Both the position numbers and the translations under genes were made by a program. A DNA stretch of 64,000 nt from assembly GCA_021186555.1 (NCBI GenBank), contig JAJKFL010000012.1:3651894-3715893 (forward strand), read 5' to 3'. Positions within the stretch are counted from its first letter, which is position 1; each line of letters starts with the position of its first letter. Shown here in pieces: positions 1 through 10,172 of the stretch. Origin of the DNA: Reticulitermes speratus (taxonomy: Eukaryota > Arthropoda > Insecta > Blattodea > Rhinotermitidae). Under the pieces are notes generated by a model. That model was not told the DNA's origin and did no database searches. It was given only the letters and a program-made list of their open reading frames with translations.

Positions 1-150
1 TCAAGGAGGATGAGCTGGGCGGGGCGTGTGGCACATATTACGGGATTTTGGTGGGGAAACGTGAAGGAATGACATCACTTAGAAGACTTAGTTGTTGTTG
101 GTAGGATAATATTAACATTTATGAAAGTAATAGGGTGGGACGGAGTGGTA
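1..150 (+). mobile_element. LINE 3'-end fragment
   Basis: A broken reading frame starts with a peptide like RMSWAGRVAH and continues through the cassette 'vGRIILTFMKVIGWDG'. The same order is seen at 13.2, 25.0 and 59.0 kb. It is the C-terminal end of a non-LTR retrotransposon protein, truncated on the left by the window edge and interrupted by stops. SINE A DNA follows directly. Confidence 0.6.
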
Positions 151-405
151 AAGTTCACCCTACAACAGGCCATGAAGGCCCAGAGAGGGAGTAAAGGTAT
201 AGCTCTACTAACCTCCTCTAGATGGGGTGGGTGGTCAGCGCCACGCCCCGGCCGCTTTACCCCCGGGTAAGGGCTGGGTGGGTCTCAGGGCCGGTGTGTA
301 CGGGTGCGGAAAATCTCGCCCCCACCGGGATTCGATCCCCAGACCGTCCAGCCCGTAGCGGGGATGGCGTGGACTGCATTCAATTGGCTGAGTGACAGGA
401 CACGT
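150..405 (-). mobile_element. SINE family A, full-length-like copy
   Basis: Read on the minus strand it has a tRNA-like head with a B-box-like GGATCGAATCCC, then the family body (a 'CCCGGGGGTAAAGCGGC' block, 'GACCAC..CCATCTAG', 'GTAGAGCTATAC') and ends near 'CTTCATGGCCTG'. Sister copies lie at 22.3, 24.1, 27.9, 32.4 and 34.1 kb. Such elements are transcribed by RNA polymerase III and mobilised by LINE enzymes. Confidence 0.7.
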
Positions 406-437
406 GGCGGGCTGTTGTGAAGAGGGCACTGAAAATT

Positions 438-580
438 GGGGTTGCACAAAATGCGGGAACTTTCAGCACCAGAGGCGTCAGTATGCACTGTCAGCACCAG
501 ACATGTCAGTATCTACTGTCAGCACGAGCGATACGTCAGTATACACCGTCATTACCAGAGACATGTCCGAATAGAGACAA
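438..580. repeat. Degenerate ~30-bp tandem repeat, about 4 units
   Basis: Four diverged units each carry 'TCAG' or 'TCAT' plus 'CACCAGA'-like and 'GTCAGTAT' words. Three short overlapping frames here are shadows of this repeat. No gene recognised. Confidence 0.55.
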
Positions 581-589
581 GTTTCCGTC

Positions 590-1266
590 TAATACAGGTT
601 CCTCTTAGGACAAACTTTGCTGTATAAATTTTGAGGTAGCATCTGTTAATTACCAGTTAACGAATGTACAACTGACATGTTTGTTTCCAGAAACTCGTTT
701 TTGTTAAATTACAAAAAAAAAATAATTGCAGTGAAGAACAAAATGTGGGCGTGTACGATCCAGTTTCAAATGGTTAATTGTAACCGTCCACGGAGCACCC
801 AGTATTTGAAACTCGACTGCTTTATAACAGAAGTTTTTTGTTAGTTTCTTGTATGGAATTTGAGAAGTCTTTGTTAAATTTTTTCTCAGTCTCTCTCTTT
901 GGTGGTGAAGAGAAAGCAGCTGCCGAACGAATGAGTCATAGGAGGCCTTGTGGATGAAAGTTGGGTTTCGTGAAGGCTGCTAGTCGATCAGGCGAAGCGA
1001 GAGGTCGCTAGCGGACCAGGGACGGTCACTTACCCGCTCTAGCCGCTTGTAGAAGCCTGAGGGCCAGCAATAACGTGAACTGTCAAAACATACCCACAGT
1101 CGTTTGGGTGAAATGTCAGTTATGTAACCCATAAGACAGCCATAATATTTCGTATTAAATCAAATGAAGCCTTGATGCAATTTTATTTTGGCAGCGGAAA
1201 ATTGTCACCGACTGGCAGGAAATTAAGTTCTTCATACGTAATCGAAGGCCTCCGCCGTGGTCGTCA
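590..1266. other. Unannotated stretch
   Basis: AT-rich, with a short poly(A) run near 713-723. I see no gene, tRNA-like head or tandem structure. Confidence 0.5.
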
Positions 1267-1553
1267 TGTTGCTTAAAGGTTTTGGGGTTGTAGCCCGGCG
1301 TCAATTTTTGGTGTGCAACCAACGTTTCGGGAACACTTGTTTGTCCCATCTTCAGGGTTTTAGGTAAAATGGATCTTCAGGGTTTTAGGTAAAATGGATC
1401 TTCAAGGTTGTAGGTAAAATGGATCTTCAGGTTTTAGATAAAATGGACCATTTTACCTAAAACCCTGAAGATGGGACAAACAAGTGTCCCCGAAACGTTG
1501 GTTGCACACCAAAAATTGACGCCGGGCTACAACCCCAAAACTTTTAAGCAACA
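1267..1553. mobile_element. Foldback element with ~110-bp arms
   Basis: The sequence from about 1,267 to 1,379 is the reverse complement of 1,442-1,553 with few mismatches, so the element can fold into a long hairpin. The right arm holds CTGAAGA (1,465-1,471), a GGGAC...GTCCC stem-loop and GAAAC (1,492-1,496), the core order shared by the foldback family. No coding capacity. Confidence 0.75.
1349..1447. repeat. 25-bp tandem repeat, 4 units, in a foldback loop
   Basis: Units start at 1,349, 1,374, 1,399 and 1,424, each beginning TCTTCAGGGTTTTAGG and ending AAAATGGA, with small changes in units 3 and 4. It lies at the arm-loop boundary of the 1,267-1,553 foldback element. Confidence 0.85.
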
Positions 1554-1744
1554 ATTAAATTATTTTATGTTTTATATATGAATCCTGTACGAGATGCGTT
1601 CGACGAGTAGATGAAGGCAACACACGTACAGCGTTCGTCATAGTTTGTTGTGTCTTAAGTGTCTTACACATATTTAACGAAATGGAAACATTATTATGGA
1701 GCAGTGGCGGAGTGATGATAACAGAGGAAATAGCAGTGTCGGAA

Positions 1745-1866
1745 GAAAGACCTGTATCAGTGTCATTGACCTCTGTCTACTTCCGAGGTTATGAATAAGT
1801 GGAGCTATACGTCTGCTCCCCCAGTATGCCTTCATGGTATGGACACGGACAACTTTACCTTTACCG
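1745..1866 (+). mobile_element. SINE family A, 3' fragment
   Basis: The end of the SINE A body is recognisable: 'GTGGAGCTATACGTCTGC', then 'CCTTCATGGTATGGACA' and a CTTTACC end. The tRNA-like head is absent, as expected for a 5'-truncated copy. Confidence 0.6.
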
Positions 1867-2225
1867 TGGGAAGTAACCTTGGCCCCGCAGAACGGTAAAA
1901 CGAGATGGCAGCACGGTTGCTAAGAGACGCTGACAAATATATTGCTTTTTTAAACTTTAACGTGTCTCTGTGCGGACCGCTCCGCTCCTCTCCGTTCCAG
2001 TGCAGTGAATCATGCTGCTAAATTGGGACTGCCCTTTCCTCGTTCTTGTGGCAACGCACGTAAAAGGTGACTTGCATCCACGCAAATATCGTAGTGCGTG
2101 CAAGCGTCGTAGAGGGACGTGAAATGTCGAACGTAACTTTGAGCTCGTTTTAGAACCAGTTCTGTGTGAACCAGTTCTGTGTATTGTCGAATACAGCTCT
2201 AATGTCCGTATAGCTGTCTTTCGCG
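1867..2225. other. Unannotated stretch left of the 125-bp array
   Basis: A short minus frame (95 aa) overlaps it but has no recognisable motif. It includes a duplicated 'AACCAGTTCTGTGT' near 2,152-2,180. No gene seen. Confidence 0.45.
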
Positions 2226-3100
2226 TGTTACGTAACAGACACACCGACCACGTTCATCATGCCTGTCTCCAGTCGCAATTGACCCATTTAAGACTAACAT
2301 GTATCTACATTAAGTACAAACATACAGTTCGTACCTCACAGTGAACACTGTGTTACGTAACAGACACACCGACCACGTTCATCATGCCTGTCTCCAGTCG
2401 CAATTGACCCATTTAAGACTAACATGTATCTACATTAAGTACAAACATACAGTTCGTACCTCACAGTGAACACTGTGTTACGTAACAGACACACCGACCA
2501 CGTTCATCATGCCTGTCTCCAGTCGCAATTGACCCATTTAAGACTAACATGTATCTACATTAAGTACAAACATACAGTTCGTACCTCACAGTGAACACTG
2601 TGTTACGTAACAGACACACCGACCACGTTCATCATGCCTGTCTCCAGTCGCAATTGACCCATTTAAGACTAACATGTATCTACATTAAGTACAAACATAC
2701 AGTTCGTACCTCACAGTGAACACTGTGTTACGTAACAGACACACCGACCACGTTCATCATGCCTGTCTCCAGTCGCAATTGACCCATTTAAGACTAACAT
2801 GTATCTACATTAAGTACAAACATACAGTTCGTACCTCACAGTGAACACTGTGTTACGTAACAGACACACCGACCACGTTCATCATGCCTGTCTCCAGTCG
2901 CAATTGACCCATTTAAGACTAACATGTATCTACATTAAGTACAAACATACAGTTCGTACCTCACAGTGAACACTGTGTTACGTAACAGACACACCGACCA
3001 CGTTCATCATGCCTGTCTCCAGTCGCAATTGACCCATTTAAGACTAACATGTATCTACATTAAGTACAAACATACAGTTCGTACCTCACAGTGAACACTG
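2226..3100. repeat. 125-bp tandem array, 7 apparently identical units
   Basis: Units begin TGTTACGTAACAG at 2,226, 2,351, 2,476, 2,601, 2,726, 2,851 and 2,976. I saw no difference between units by eye. The last ~30 bp of each unit (from 'CAGTTCGTACC') is the left end of the dispersed DR1 family and the rest is flanking DNA, so the duplication joins DR1 to its neighbour. Frames are short; not coding. Confidence 0.95.
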
Positions 3101-3356
3101 TGTTTCCAACAGAAAAGCCAGTCACTTAATGCTGCATAAAGAAATAATGGCTGTTTTTGCACGAATCGCACAACACGTAAATACACTTCAGTCATTCTGC
3201 AGTCTGTCTCACGACAGGTCCGTAGCCTCTTCCAAAGCGAGTTCTCCACACAGTGCGATCTAGTGCTTCCTCTTTCAATTTCCAGTAAATACACTGTGGG
3301 GACAAAATTTTAATGATAAACCTGATGGTACGTATAGTTACCACTAGGGTTCACAT
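3066..3356 (+). repeat. Dispersed repeat DR1, interrupted by a LINE fragment
   Basis: After the last 125-bp unit the DR1 order continues: 'CACTGTGTTTCC', 'CCAGTCACTTAATGCTG', 'AAATAATGGCTGTTTTTG', 'GTAAATACACT', a 100-bp LINE insertion, then 'AATACACTGTGGGGACA' and 'GGTACGTATAGTTACCACT'. The same order occurs at 11.1-11.7, 19.2-20.5, 23.9-24.3 and 57.6 kb. Function and class unknown; no coding capacity. Confidence 0.7.
3188..3284 (-). mobile_element. 5'-truncated LINE 3' end nested in DR1
   Basis: Minus-strand translation gives YWKLKEEALDRT, a short gap, then WRTRFGRGYGPVVRQTAE, the same protein end as at 37.0 kb. The word GTAAATACACT stands on both sides, a likely 11-bp target-site duplication. 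The fragment is only about 100 bp, typical of abortive reverse transcription. Confidence 0.75.
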
Positions 3357-5408
3357 GGGTTTTTTCCGCATTTTTTCTCAGTCCCTGGATACAAATGCCA
3401 GGATACAGCTTCGTTAGGCCAGGAGCGCTTCCGTCGATATCCTTGCCGTTCACCGTTCACTGCCTGCCCACTACTTGACAGTACACTACCTCAACCTCAA
3501 AACAAACCAGGAAACACAGTTGTGCCATTACAAAGTTCATTTCTTATTCACTTCATTTCACACAGTGGGCATGTTATGGGGAGATGTCTGTCTTTCGGAA
3601 TGTTTCGTGTCCGAAAACACTGAATCGATATCAGGTTCGATACTGTGGCATTTTGCGCTTAAATACGTTGGGCGAATTTCAGTTTCGCTCTCTTACGTCG
3701 AATTTAAATCGAATATCAAATTAAACTTTATTGACTTGCTAAAGGAAATTGCTGGCCTACCACAAAATGACACGTGATAAAGTACCCAGCTCATTATAAA
3801 TTATATGTTGTATTTGAATACGTTCGATGTAATGTAGGACTATGTGACAGCCACGAAACAACAGTGTCTTACTGCGTATTAGTGGTGTGTGTAATGTGAT
3901 CCGTTCTGCAAGGAACATTTTTGTATCCGCAGTAAATTAAGGTAGCGAGCCCGAAATCTCTCAGAACACTGTAACGTGCTCACACGTGACTCTGAGAATT
4001 GCGACATGAAGAAGGTGCATAGAGTTCTACAGTAATTGCAGTCTTAAGATGGTTTCGACCAACGAAGCAATGGAAATATTAGGCTGTTTGTAATTTGTGT
4101 AAGTGGACTGAGAGACGTAAAGCTGGCCGGGGTGCATGTCTTCTGCGTGTTGATGCAGGGAGAACTGTGTGGCATACGTCGGCTGGACCAGTGACATGGG
4201 AAGACCAAGAAGGTGTTTGGAAGACTTCCTGTAAGATGGGACAGGCCAGCCGATCTACGGTGATTATGATAATGTAACGTCCGAAATTTTAATTTGTAGG
4301 CCAGCTCTGGTATTTGCGGTCTTGCACTCCCCGGCAGTAGTTAACGTACGTGTGTCGCTCGCATGTCCACCGATTGTCCTGTTGACTAACGTGACGTGCC
4401 TCTGGCAGGAGGGTGGAGGTTGCCATGTCTCTTTGGTCGTATGATTCAGCTATGTATTTTCGTGATTCAAACGTGAACCAAGCGGCAGATACCCAGCAAC
4501 TACAACTGGACTTCGAACACCAACCTGATTCACATTTAAGTAATCAACTGCTGTTCCATTGCCCCCATAGAACTGTTTCATAAAACTATTACACTGACTC
4601 ACATGGAATTCCCGTGTCTGACAGATGTGGTCATGTTCACGTGTTAGACATTTTGAAAGCCTTTCTGATAGAAGGAAGAACATGTCGGCATGGGTTACGT
4701 ACATTCTCGAAATTAGTAGCAAGTCGGCGATTTTGGCTATGAACATGGCGGTCTGCACAGCAGGAGTACGGTTCACCGACCCTCATGCCTAGTGGGTGCC
4801 TGGACTATTTCAGGGGCAAATCAGTCGGAACGTGAAGCCGGCCACTGACCTTTAATGCCGACGTGGGTTGTGTAGTTTAAAACGACGCTGTAAATAACCC
4901 CAACAATAGCATCGGATGACAGTGAATTATGAATTGTTGATTATATTAAAGGAAGCTGTCTTGACCTAACTAGTACTGTCTGGAGGGACTGAGGGAAACC
5001 ACGAAAAATGTGGTCAGGATAGTCGGTGCCTCCTCCGGGAATCGAAGCAGTTGTCGTTACCGGTCTAGTTACCGTTCTCGGTGTAGAATGTTTCGAAGAT
5101 CTACCTCTGCCTTCCCAACGAGAAGCTTTGGCACAGGAGCGGCTTTAACCTCGCTGTTGTTTGACTTGTGTCGAGGTGGTCGGGTGCTTCAGTGTTGTGT
5201 AACTACTGGTGTCTGATGTAATAATGCCAATCGTAACACATTTCCACATTCATGAATTGGTATCACTGCCATGGAGCAGTTACAGGTGAACCTGCCATAT
5301 CACGGTGGCAGATAAGGGTTTCTTATAATCAAATTTTGGTGTGACTACTGATGTAAGTTATGTGACCTGTTTCCACTTAATTCATTGACCGATAACAGAT
5401 TTTATGTA
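3357..5408. other. Intergenic, no recognised gene
   Basis: Frames of 60-108 aa occur on both strands (for example 3,475-3,777 plus and 4,450-4,776 minus), but none shows a known motif, signal peptide or splice context. The 4,195-4,275 segment ('VTWEDQEGVWKTSCKMGQA') may be LINE tail debris. The words at 4,985-5,040 ('GGGAAACCACGAAAAATG', 'CAGGATAG') recur near 10.9 kb, marking another weak dispersed repeat. Confidence 0.4.
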
Positions 5409-5486
5409 CAGGGCATACACAAAATAATGGTGCGGTTTTAATAGTGAACACTATTAAAACCGCACCATTCTTTTGTGTATACCCTG
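5409..5486. mobile_element. 78-bp TA-flanked palindromic MITE, copy 1
   Basis: Near-perfect palindrome starting CAGGGCATACACAAAA, with centre 'AATAGTGAACACTATT' and ending in the reverse complement. It is flanked by TA on both sides (5,407-5,408 and 5,487-5,488), the signature of Tc1/mariner-type insertion. Copies 2 and 3 are at 13.9 and 14.7 kb. Too small to code for a transposase. Confidence 0.85.
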
Positions 5487-5488
5487 TA

Positions 5489-6076
5489 TAAGTGCTGGTA
5501 TGACTGCTGGCGTCATGATGATTATACGGACCGATGACTAATGGGCTCTTGGTGATAATGGGATATTTAACTACGTTATATCAACAAGTGAAGTACTCGT
5601 ACACAGATCCATAAGAGATGATAATGTAGGATATTTTATAATTGTATACTTATTATACGCAATTCACGAATAAGTCGGTATTGCTGTCGATGACGTGTTC
5701 TATGCCGTTCCATTACTTAGTTATTCTCTGCACAAGCACGATACCATTAAGGCAGGGGCGCAAAATTCACGGGCGACGAAATTTTGTACCGTGGCGCCTA
5801 ACATTTGATGGTCTTCAGTGTGGAACTTGCCTCGTGTCACCCTTCTGGCGCCTAGATTTTTGGAAAATTTGTGGAGTCTATTAAGGCGTTGCTCGCTCTC
5901 AACTGCGTGGTACTACAGAGGTGAGTAATCGGATTGGGTAACTACCTGGTGGGCCATGGAACCATTCAGGACATGGTGACGAGGTAAAGTGTTTGCCTGT
6001 CCTTCATCACCGCAGAAATATGCGTGGTTAATGTTTGAGGGAGTTGTTAGTCTGCTACCGGACGTATCCAGGAGGG
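5489..6076. other. Unannotated stretch
   Basis: Ordinary AT-rich DNA to about 5,900 followed by GC-richer DNA leading into the 42-bp array. No gene, SINE head or LINE tail recognised. Confidence 0.4.
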
Positions 6077-6722
6077 TTTTGTGGTTCTTCGCGGTACCTG
6101 CAAGTACCGGCTGACGTCTTCCGTGGTTCTTCGCGGTACCTGCAAGTACCGGCTGACGTCTTCCGTGGTTCTTCGCGGTACCTGCAAGTACCGAGTGACG
6201 TCTTCCGTGGTTCTTCGCGGTACCTGCAAGTACCGGCTGACGTCTTCCGTGGTTCTTCGCGGTACCTGCAAGTACCGGCTGACGTCTTCCGTGGTTCTTC
6301 GCGGTACCTGCAAGTACCGGCTGACGTCTTCCGTGGTTCTTCGCGGTACCTGCAAGTACCGGCTGACGTCTTCCGTGGTTCTTCGCGGTACCTGCAAGTA
6401 CCGGCTGACGTCTTCCGTGGTTCTTCGCGGTACCTGCAAGTACCGGCTGACGTCTTCCGTGGTTCTTCGCGGTACCTGCAAGTACCGGCTGACGTCTTCC
6501 GTGGTTCTTCGCGGTACCTGCAAGTACCGGCTGACGTCTTCCGTGGTTCTTCGCGGTACCTGCAAGTACCGGCTGACGTCTTCCGTGGTTCTTCGCGGTA
6601 CCTGCAAGTACCGGCTGACCGTCTTCCGTGGTTCTTCGCGGTACCTGCAAGTACCGGCTGAAGTCTTCCGTGGTTCTTCGCGGTACCTGCAAGTATCGGC
6701 TGACGTCTTCCGTGGTTCTCGT
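6077..6722. repeat. 42-bp tandem array (KpnI-type palindrome), ~15 units
   Basis: Units of 42 bp carry GGTTCTTCGCGGTACCTGCA followed by AGTACCGGCTGACGTCTTCC. Each contains the inverted pair CGGTAC...GTACCG around CTGCAA. Units are nearly identical; one has an extra C near 6,620 and the last copies carry AAGTC and TATCGG changes. Because 42 is divisible by three, several frames on both strands stay open through the array; I do not call them genes. Confidence 0.95.
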
Positions 6723-7117
6723 TAGTGCCTTCAGTACATTTCGCTCCTTTGCATGCTGTTCCCAATCCATAATCATCCCATATGCTATGAATGTGCAGGT
6801 CAATAAGCCAGAAACATTTTTATGTGTCCCAATGTTTTGAAACTTTGGCGCTTGTTGCCACATTATTCACGTGTTGTGAAGTCAGGAGATCTTGGGGCCA
6901 TACGGTGACTGCGAGTTATCGCTAGCCAAGCCTGAGGAAGCGGCGTTGAATCATCAGCGCTAATGTAAAGTTTGCCTGGTGGGAACTTGGGACCCCCCCC
7001 CCCCCCCCCATGTTTACTTGGGACTGTTTACTCTCTGTTATTCGTAGTATATATTTAGATCGTCGCCGTCTTAACAACTTTTGTAGCTTCTTTTTTTTTG
7101 TGCCAACAGATTCATGA
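6723..7117. other. Unannotated stretch with a poly(C) run
   Basis: Contains a run of 17 C at 6,993-7,009. No gene seen. Confidence 0.45.
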
Positions 7118-7405
7118 ATTTCCAGTGCATCATCATCTTCTTATATGGCACTACAGTCCAATGCGGGCCTTCCCCTCTTTAATGGACTTCTCCCAGTCAG
7201 CTCTGTTTTATGACCTCTGTTTCCAGTTTTTAATTTTGCATCTATTAATATCTGTTTGTACACAGTTCCATCTCTCTTTTGGTCGTCCTCTTAGTCGATT
7301 TCTCGGGGATTATTATTAAATACTTGACTGACTTTTCTTTTACTATCCATTCTATTAACATGACCAATCCAATTCAGCCGACTTATTCTGACAGTTGCCA
7401 GTGCA
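7118..7405 (-). mobile_element. LINE 3'-end fragment, frameshifted
   Basis: The minus strand reads SRLNWIGHVNRMDSKRKVSQ, then VFNNNPR, then a frameshift into a GRP-type basic tail. This is the usual C-terminal end of an insect non-LTR retrotransposon protein. The frame is broken, so this is a dead copy. Confidence 0.7.
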
Positions 7406-7496
7406 TGTAGTATTAAAATGTTGCATTTTTATGGCAAATGGTTTTATCGATGTTAAGACGTAAAATTGTTTTGCTTAGCCGGATGGGTATTAACTG

Positions 7497-9303
7497 TGTG
7501 GGGCTGCAGTGCTGACAGTGAGAATGCATGCTGAAATTGTGTGGGGCTCCAGTGCTGACAGTGAGATGCATGCTGAAATTGTGTGTGGGGCTGCAGTGCT
7601 GACAGTGAGATGCATGCTGAAATTGTGTGGGGCTCCAGTGCTGACAGTGAGATGCATGCTGAAATTGTGTGGAGCTGCAGTGCTGACAGTGAGATGCATG
7701 CTGAAATTGTGTGGGGCTCCAGTGCTGACAGTGAGATGCATGCTGAAATTGTGTGGGCTCCAGTGCTGACAGTGAGATGCATGCTGAAATTGTGTGGAGC
7801 TGCAGTGCTGACAGTGAGATGCATGCTGAAATTGTGTGGGGCTCCAGTGCTGACAGTGAGATGCATGCTGAAATTGTGTGGAGCTGCAGTGCTGACAGTG
7901 AGATGCATGCTGAAATTGTGTGGGGCTGCAGTGCTGACAGTGAGATGCATGCTGAAATTGTGTGGGGCTCCAGTGCTGACAGTGAGATGCATGCTGAAAT
8001 TGTGTGGAGCTGCAGTGCTGACAGTGAGATGCATGCTGAAATTGTGTGGGGCTGCAGTGCTGACAGTGAGATGCATGCTGAAATTGTGTGGGGCTGCAGT
8101 GCTGACAGTGAGATGCATGCTGAAATTGTGTGGGGGCTGCAGTGCTGACGGTGAGATGCATGCTGAAATTGTGTGGGGCTGCAGTGCTGACAGTGAGATG
8201 CATGCTGAAATTGTGTGGGGCTCCAGTGCTGACAGTGAGATGCATGCTGAAATTGTGTGGAGCTGCAGTGCTGACAGTGAGATGCATGCTGAAATTGTGT
8301 GGGGCTCCAGTGCTGACAGTGAGATGCATGCTGAAATTGTGTGGGCTCCAGTGCTGACAGTGAGATGCATGCTGAAATTGTGTGGAGCTGCAGTGCTGAC
8401 AGTGAGATGCATGCTGAAATTGTGTGGGGCTCCAGTGCTGACAGTGAGATGCATGCTGAAATTGTGTGGAGCTGCAGTGCTGACGGTGAGATGCATGCTG
8501 AAATTGTGTGGGGCTGCAGTGCTGACAGTGAGATGCATGCTGAAATTGTGTGGGGCTCCAGTGCTGACAGTGAGATGCATGCTGAAATTGTGTGGAGCTG
8601 CAGTGCTGACAGTGAGATGCATGCTGAAATTGTGTGGGGCTCCAGTGCTGACAGTGAGATGCATGCTGAAATTGTGTGGGGCTCCAGTGCTGACAGTGAG
8701 ATGCATGCTGAAATTGTGTGGAGCTGCAGTGCTGACAGTGAGATGCATGCTGAAATTGTGTGGGGCTCCAGTGCTGACAGTGAGATGCATGCTGAAATTG
8801 TGTGGAGCTGCAGTGCTGACAGTGAGATGCATGCTGAAATTGTGTGGGGCTGCAGTGCTGACAGTGAGATGCATGCTGAAATTGTGTGGGGCTCCAGTGC
8901 TGACAGTGAGATGCATGCTGAAATTGTGTGGAGCTGCAGTGCTGACAGTGAGATGCATGCTGAAATTGTGTGGGGCTGCAGTGCTGACAGTGAGATGCAT
9001 GCTGAAATTGTGTGGGCTGCAGTGCTGACAGTGAGATGCATGCTGAAATTGTGTGGGGGCTGCAGTGCTGACGGTGAGATGCATGCTGAAATTGTGTGGG
9101 GCTGCAGTGCTGACAGTGAGATGCATGCTGAAATTGTGTGGGGCTCCAGTGCTGACAGTGAGATGCATGCTGAAATTGTGTGGGGGCTGCAGTGCTGACA
9201 GTGAGATGCATGCTGAAATTGTGTGGGGCTCCAGTGCTGACAGTGAGATGCATGCAGAAATTGTGTGGGGCTCCAGTGCTGACAGTGAGATGCATGCTGA
9301 AAT
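7497..9303. repeat. 42-bp satellite, ~43 units with higher-order structure
   Basis: Each unit reads CTGCAGTGCTGACAGTGAGA then TGCATGCTGAAATTGTGTGG. Three main unit types differ in the first bases: GGGGCTGC, GGGGCTCC and GGAGCTGC, with rarer 41- and 43-bp types. A block of 14 units recurs with a 588-bp offset: the rare 41-bp GGGCTCC unit is at 7,753 and again at 8,341. Frames up to 632 aa run through on both strands only because 42 is a multiple of three. Unrelated to the 6.1-kb array. Confidence 0.95.
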
Positions 9304-9543
9304 AGCGACATGCCGACATAGCGAAGTTCCTAAAAGCAGAGGTTCAGCTTCGTTCTAAAGCTGAAGTAGGTCATAGCTATGTATACAGGTTGCTTGACTG
9401 GCCGATTTAATACTCGTATTATCATTATGGGAAGTGCAGCTTGGAACTGCCACCACCGCCATCTGCACCTTGCTGTTCGACCCGCCCACCCCCTGGGGAA
9501 CATTAATGCTGTCCCCAGTGTAGCCCAATTCACTTCCCTAGAA

Positions 9544-10002
9544 CAGTGGTATTCAACCTGGGGTACGCGTACCCCCGGGGGTACGCGAAGGCATCTTAGG
9601 GGGTACGTAAAATTAAAAAAAAAAATAAATATATTATTTCATGATAAACACTGAATAATCAGGGCCAGATTTAGGGTTAGCCACAAGAGACCGGACGTAA
9701 GGACATGCGATTTGGGAGCGCCATTCTCTCTCTCCTTTATGCGATTGTTATCTGGGCGGCTAGTTTCATTTTATTCCACATAGTGCATATAATATATTTG
9801 TTATTTAATAGCTGGACTCTCCTTTTTGTCATGTAAAACTTATTATTTAATACATTATTTTGGATGTAATTTATTTAACTTATTTTAGATGTAGATTATA
9901 GACTGTGTATAACTTGAATTATGCACAAACTACGTTGGGGGTACAAAGTTGAAGAAAAATTATATCTGGGGGTACGCGAACAAAAAAGGTTGAATACCAC
10001 TG
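9544..10002. mobile_element. hAT-like nonautonomous DNA element
   Basis: It starts CAGTGGTATTCAACCTGGGG and ends with the inverse AGGTTGAATACCACTG. Subterminal 'GGGGGTACGCG' words lie at both ends. Flanks CCCTAGAA and CTGTAGAA are an imperfect 8-bp target-site duplication (6 of 8). The 459-bp interior is AT-rich with no transposase frame. Confidence 0.85.
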
Positions 10003-10084
10003 CTGTAGAACATTCAGCGCGGACTTGGAGAAAATGAGAACTGTATACGAAAATGTTCGTCAAATGCCAGGAACACATATGAGA

Positions 10085-10172
10085 GTTAGGTGTATATGGG
10101 AGGATAATATTACAATGAATCTTCGAGAAACAGGATATGAAACTTTGGATTAGCTCATGACAAGCTCTAGCG
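10085..10172 (+). mobile_element. LINE 3'-end fragment
   Basis: The words 'TATATGGGAGGATAATATTA', 'GAATCTTCGAGAAACAGGAT' and 'GGATTAGCTCATGACAAGC' match in order the LINE tail at 13.3 and 59.1 kb. Short and decayed. Confidence 0.5.

Noticed and set aside
5913..6863. Frames of 186-316 aa on both strands
   Set aside because: Same artefact from the 6.1-kb 42-bp array, open on both strands at once.
7413..9319. Open frames of 632, 609 and 571 aa on minus and 481 aa on plus
   Set aside because: They are three-frame translations of a 42-bp satellite; all frames stay open because the unit length is a multiple of three. No start context, splice sites or domain.
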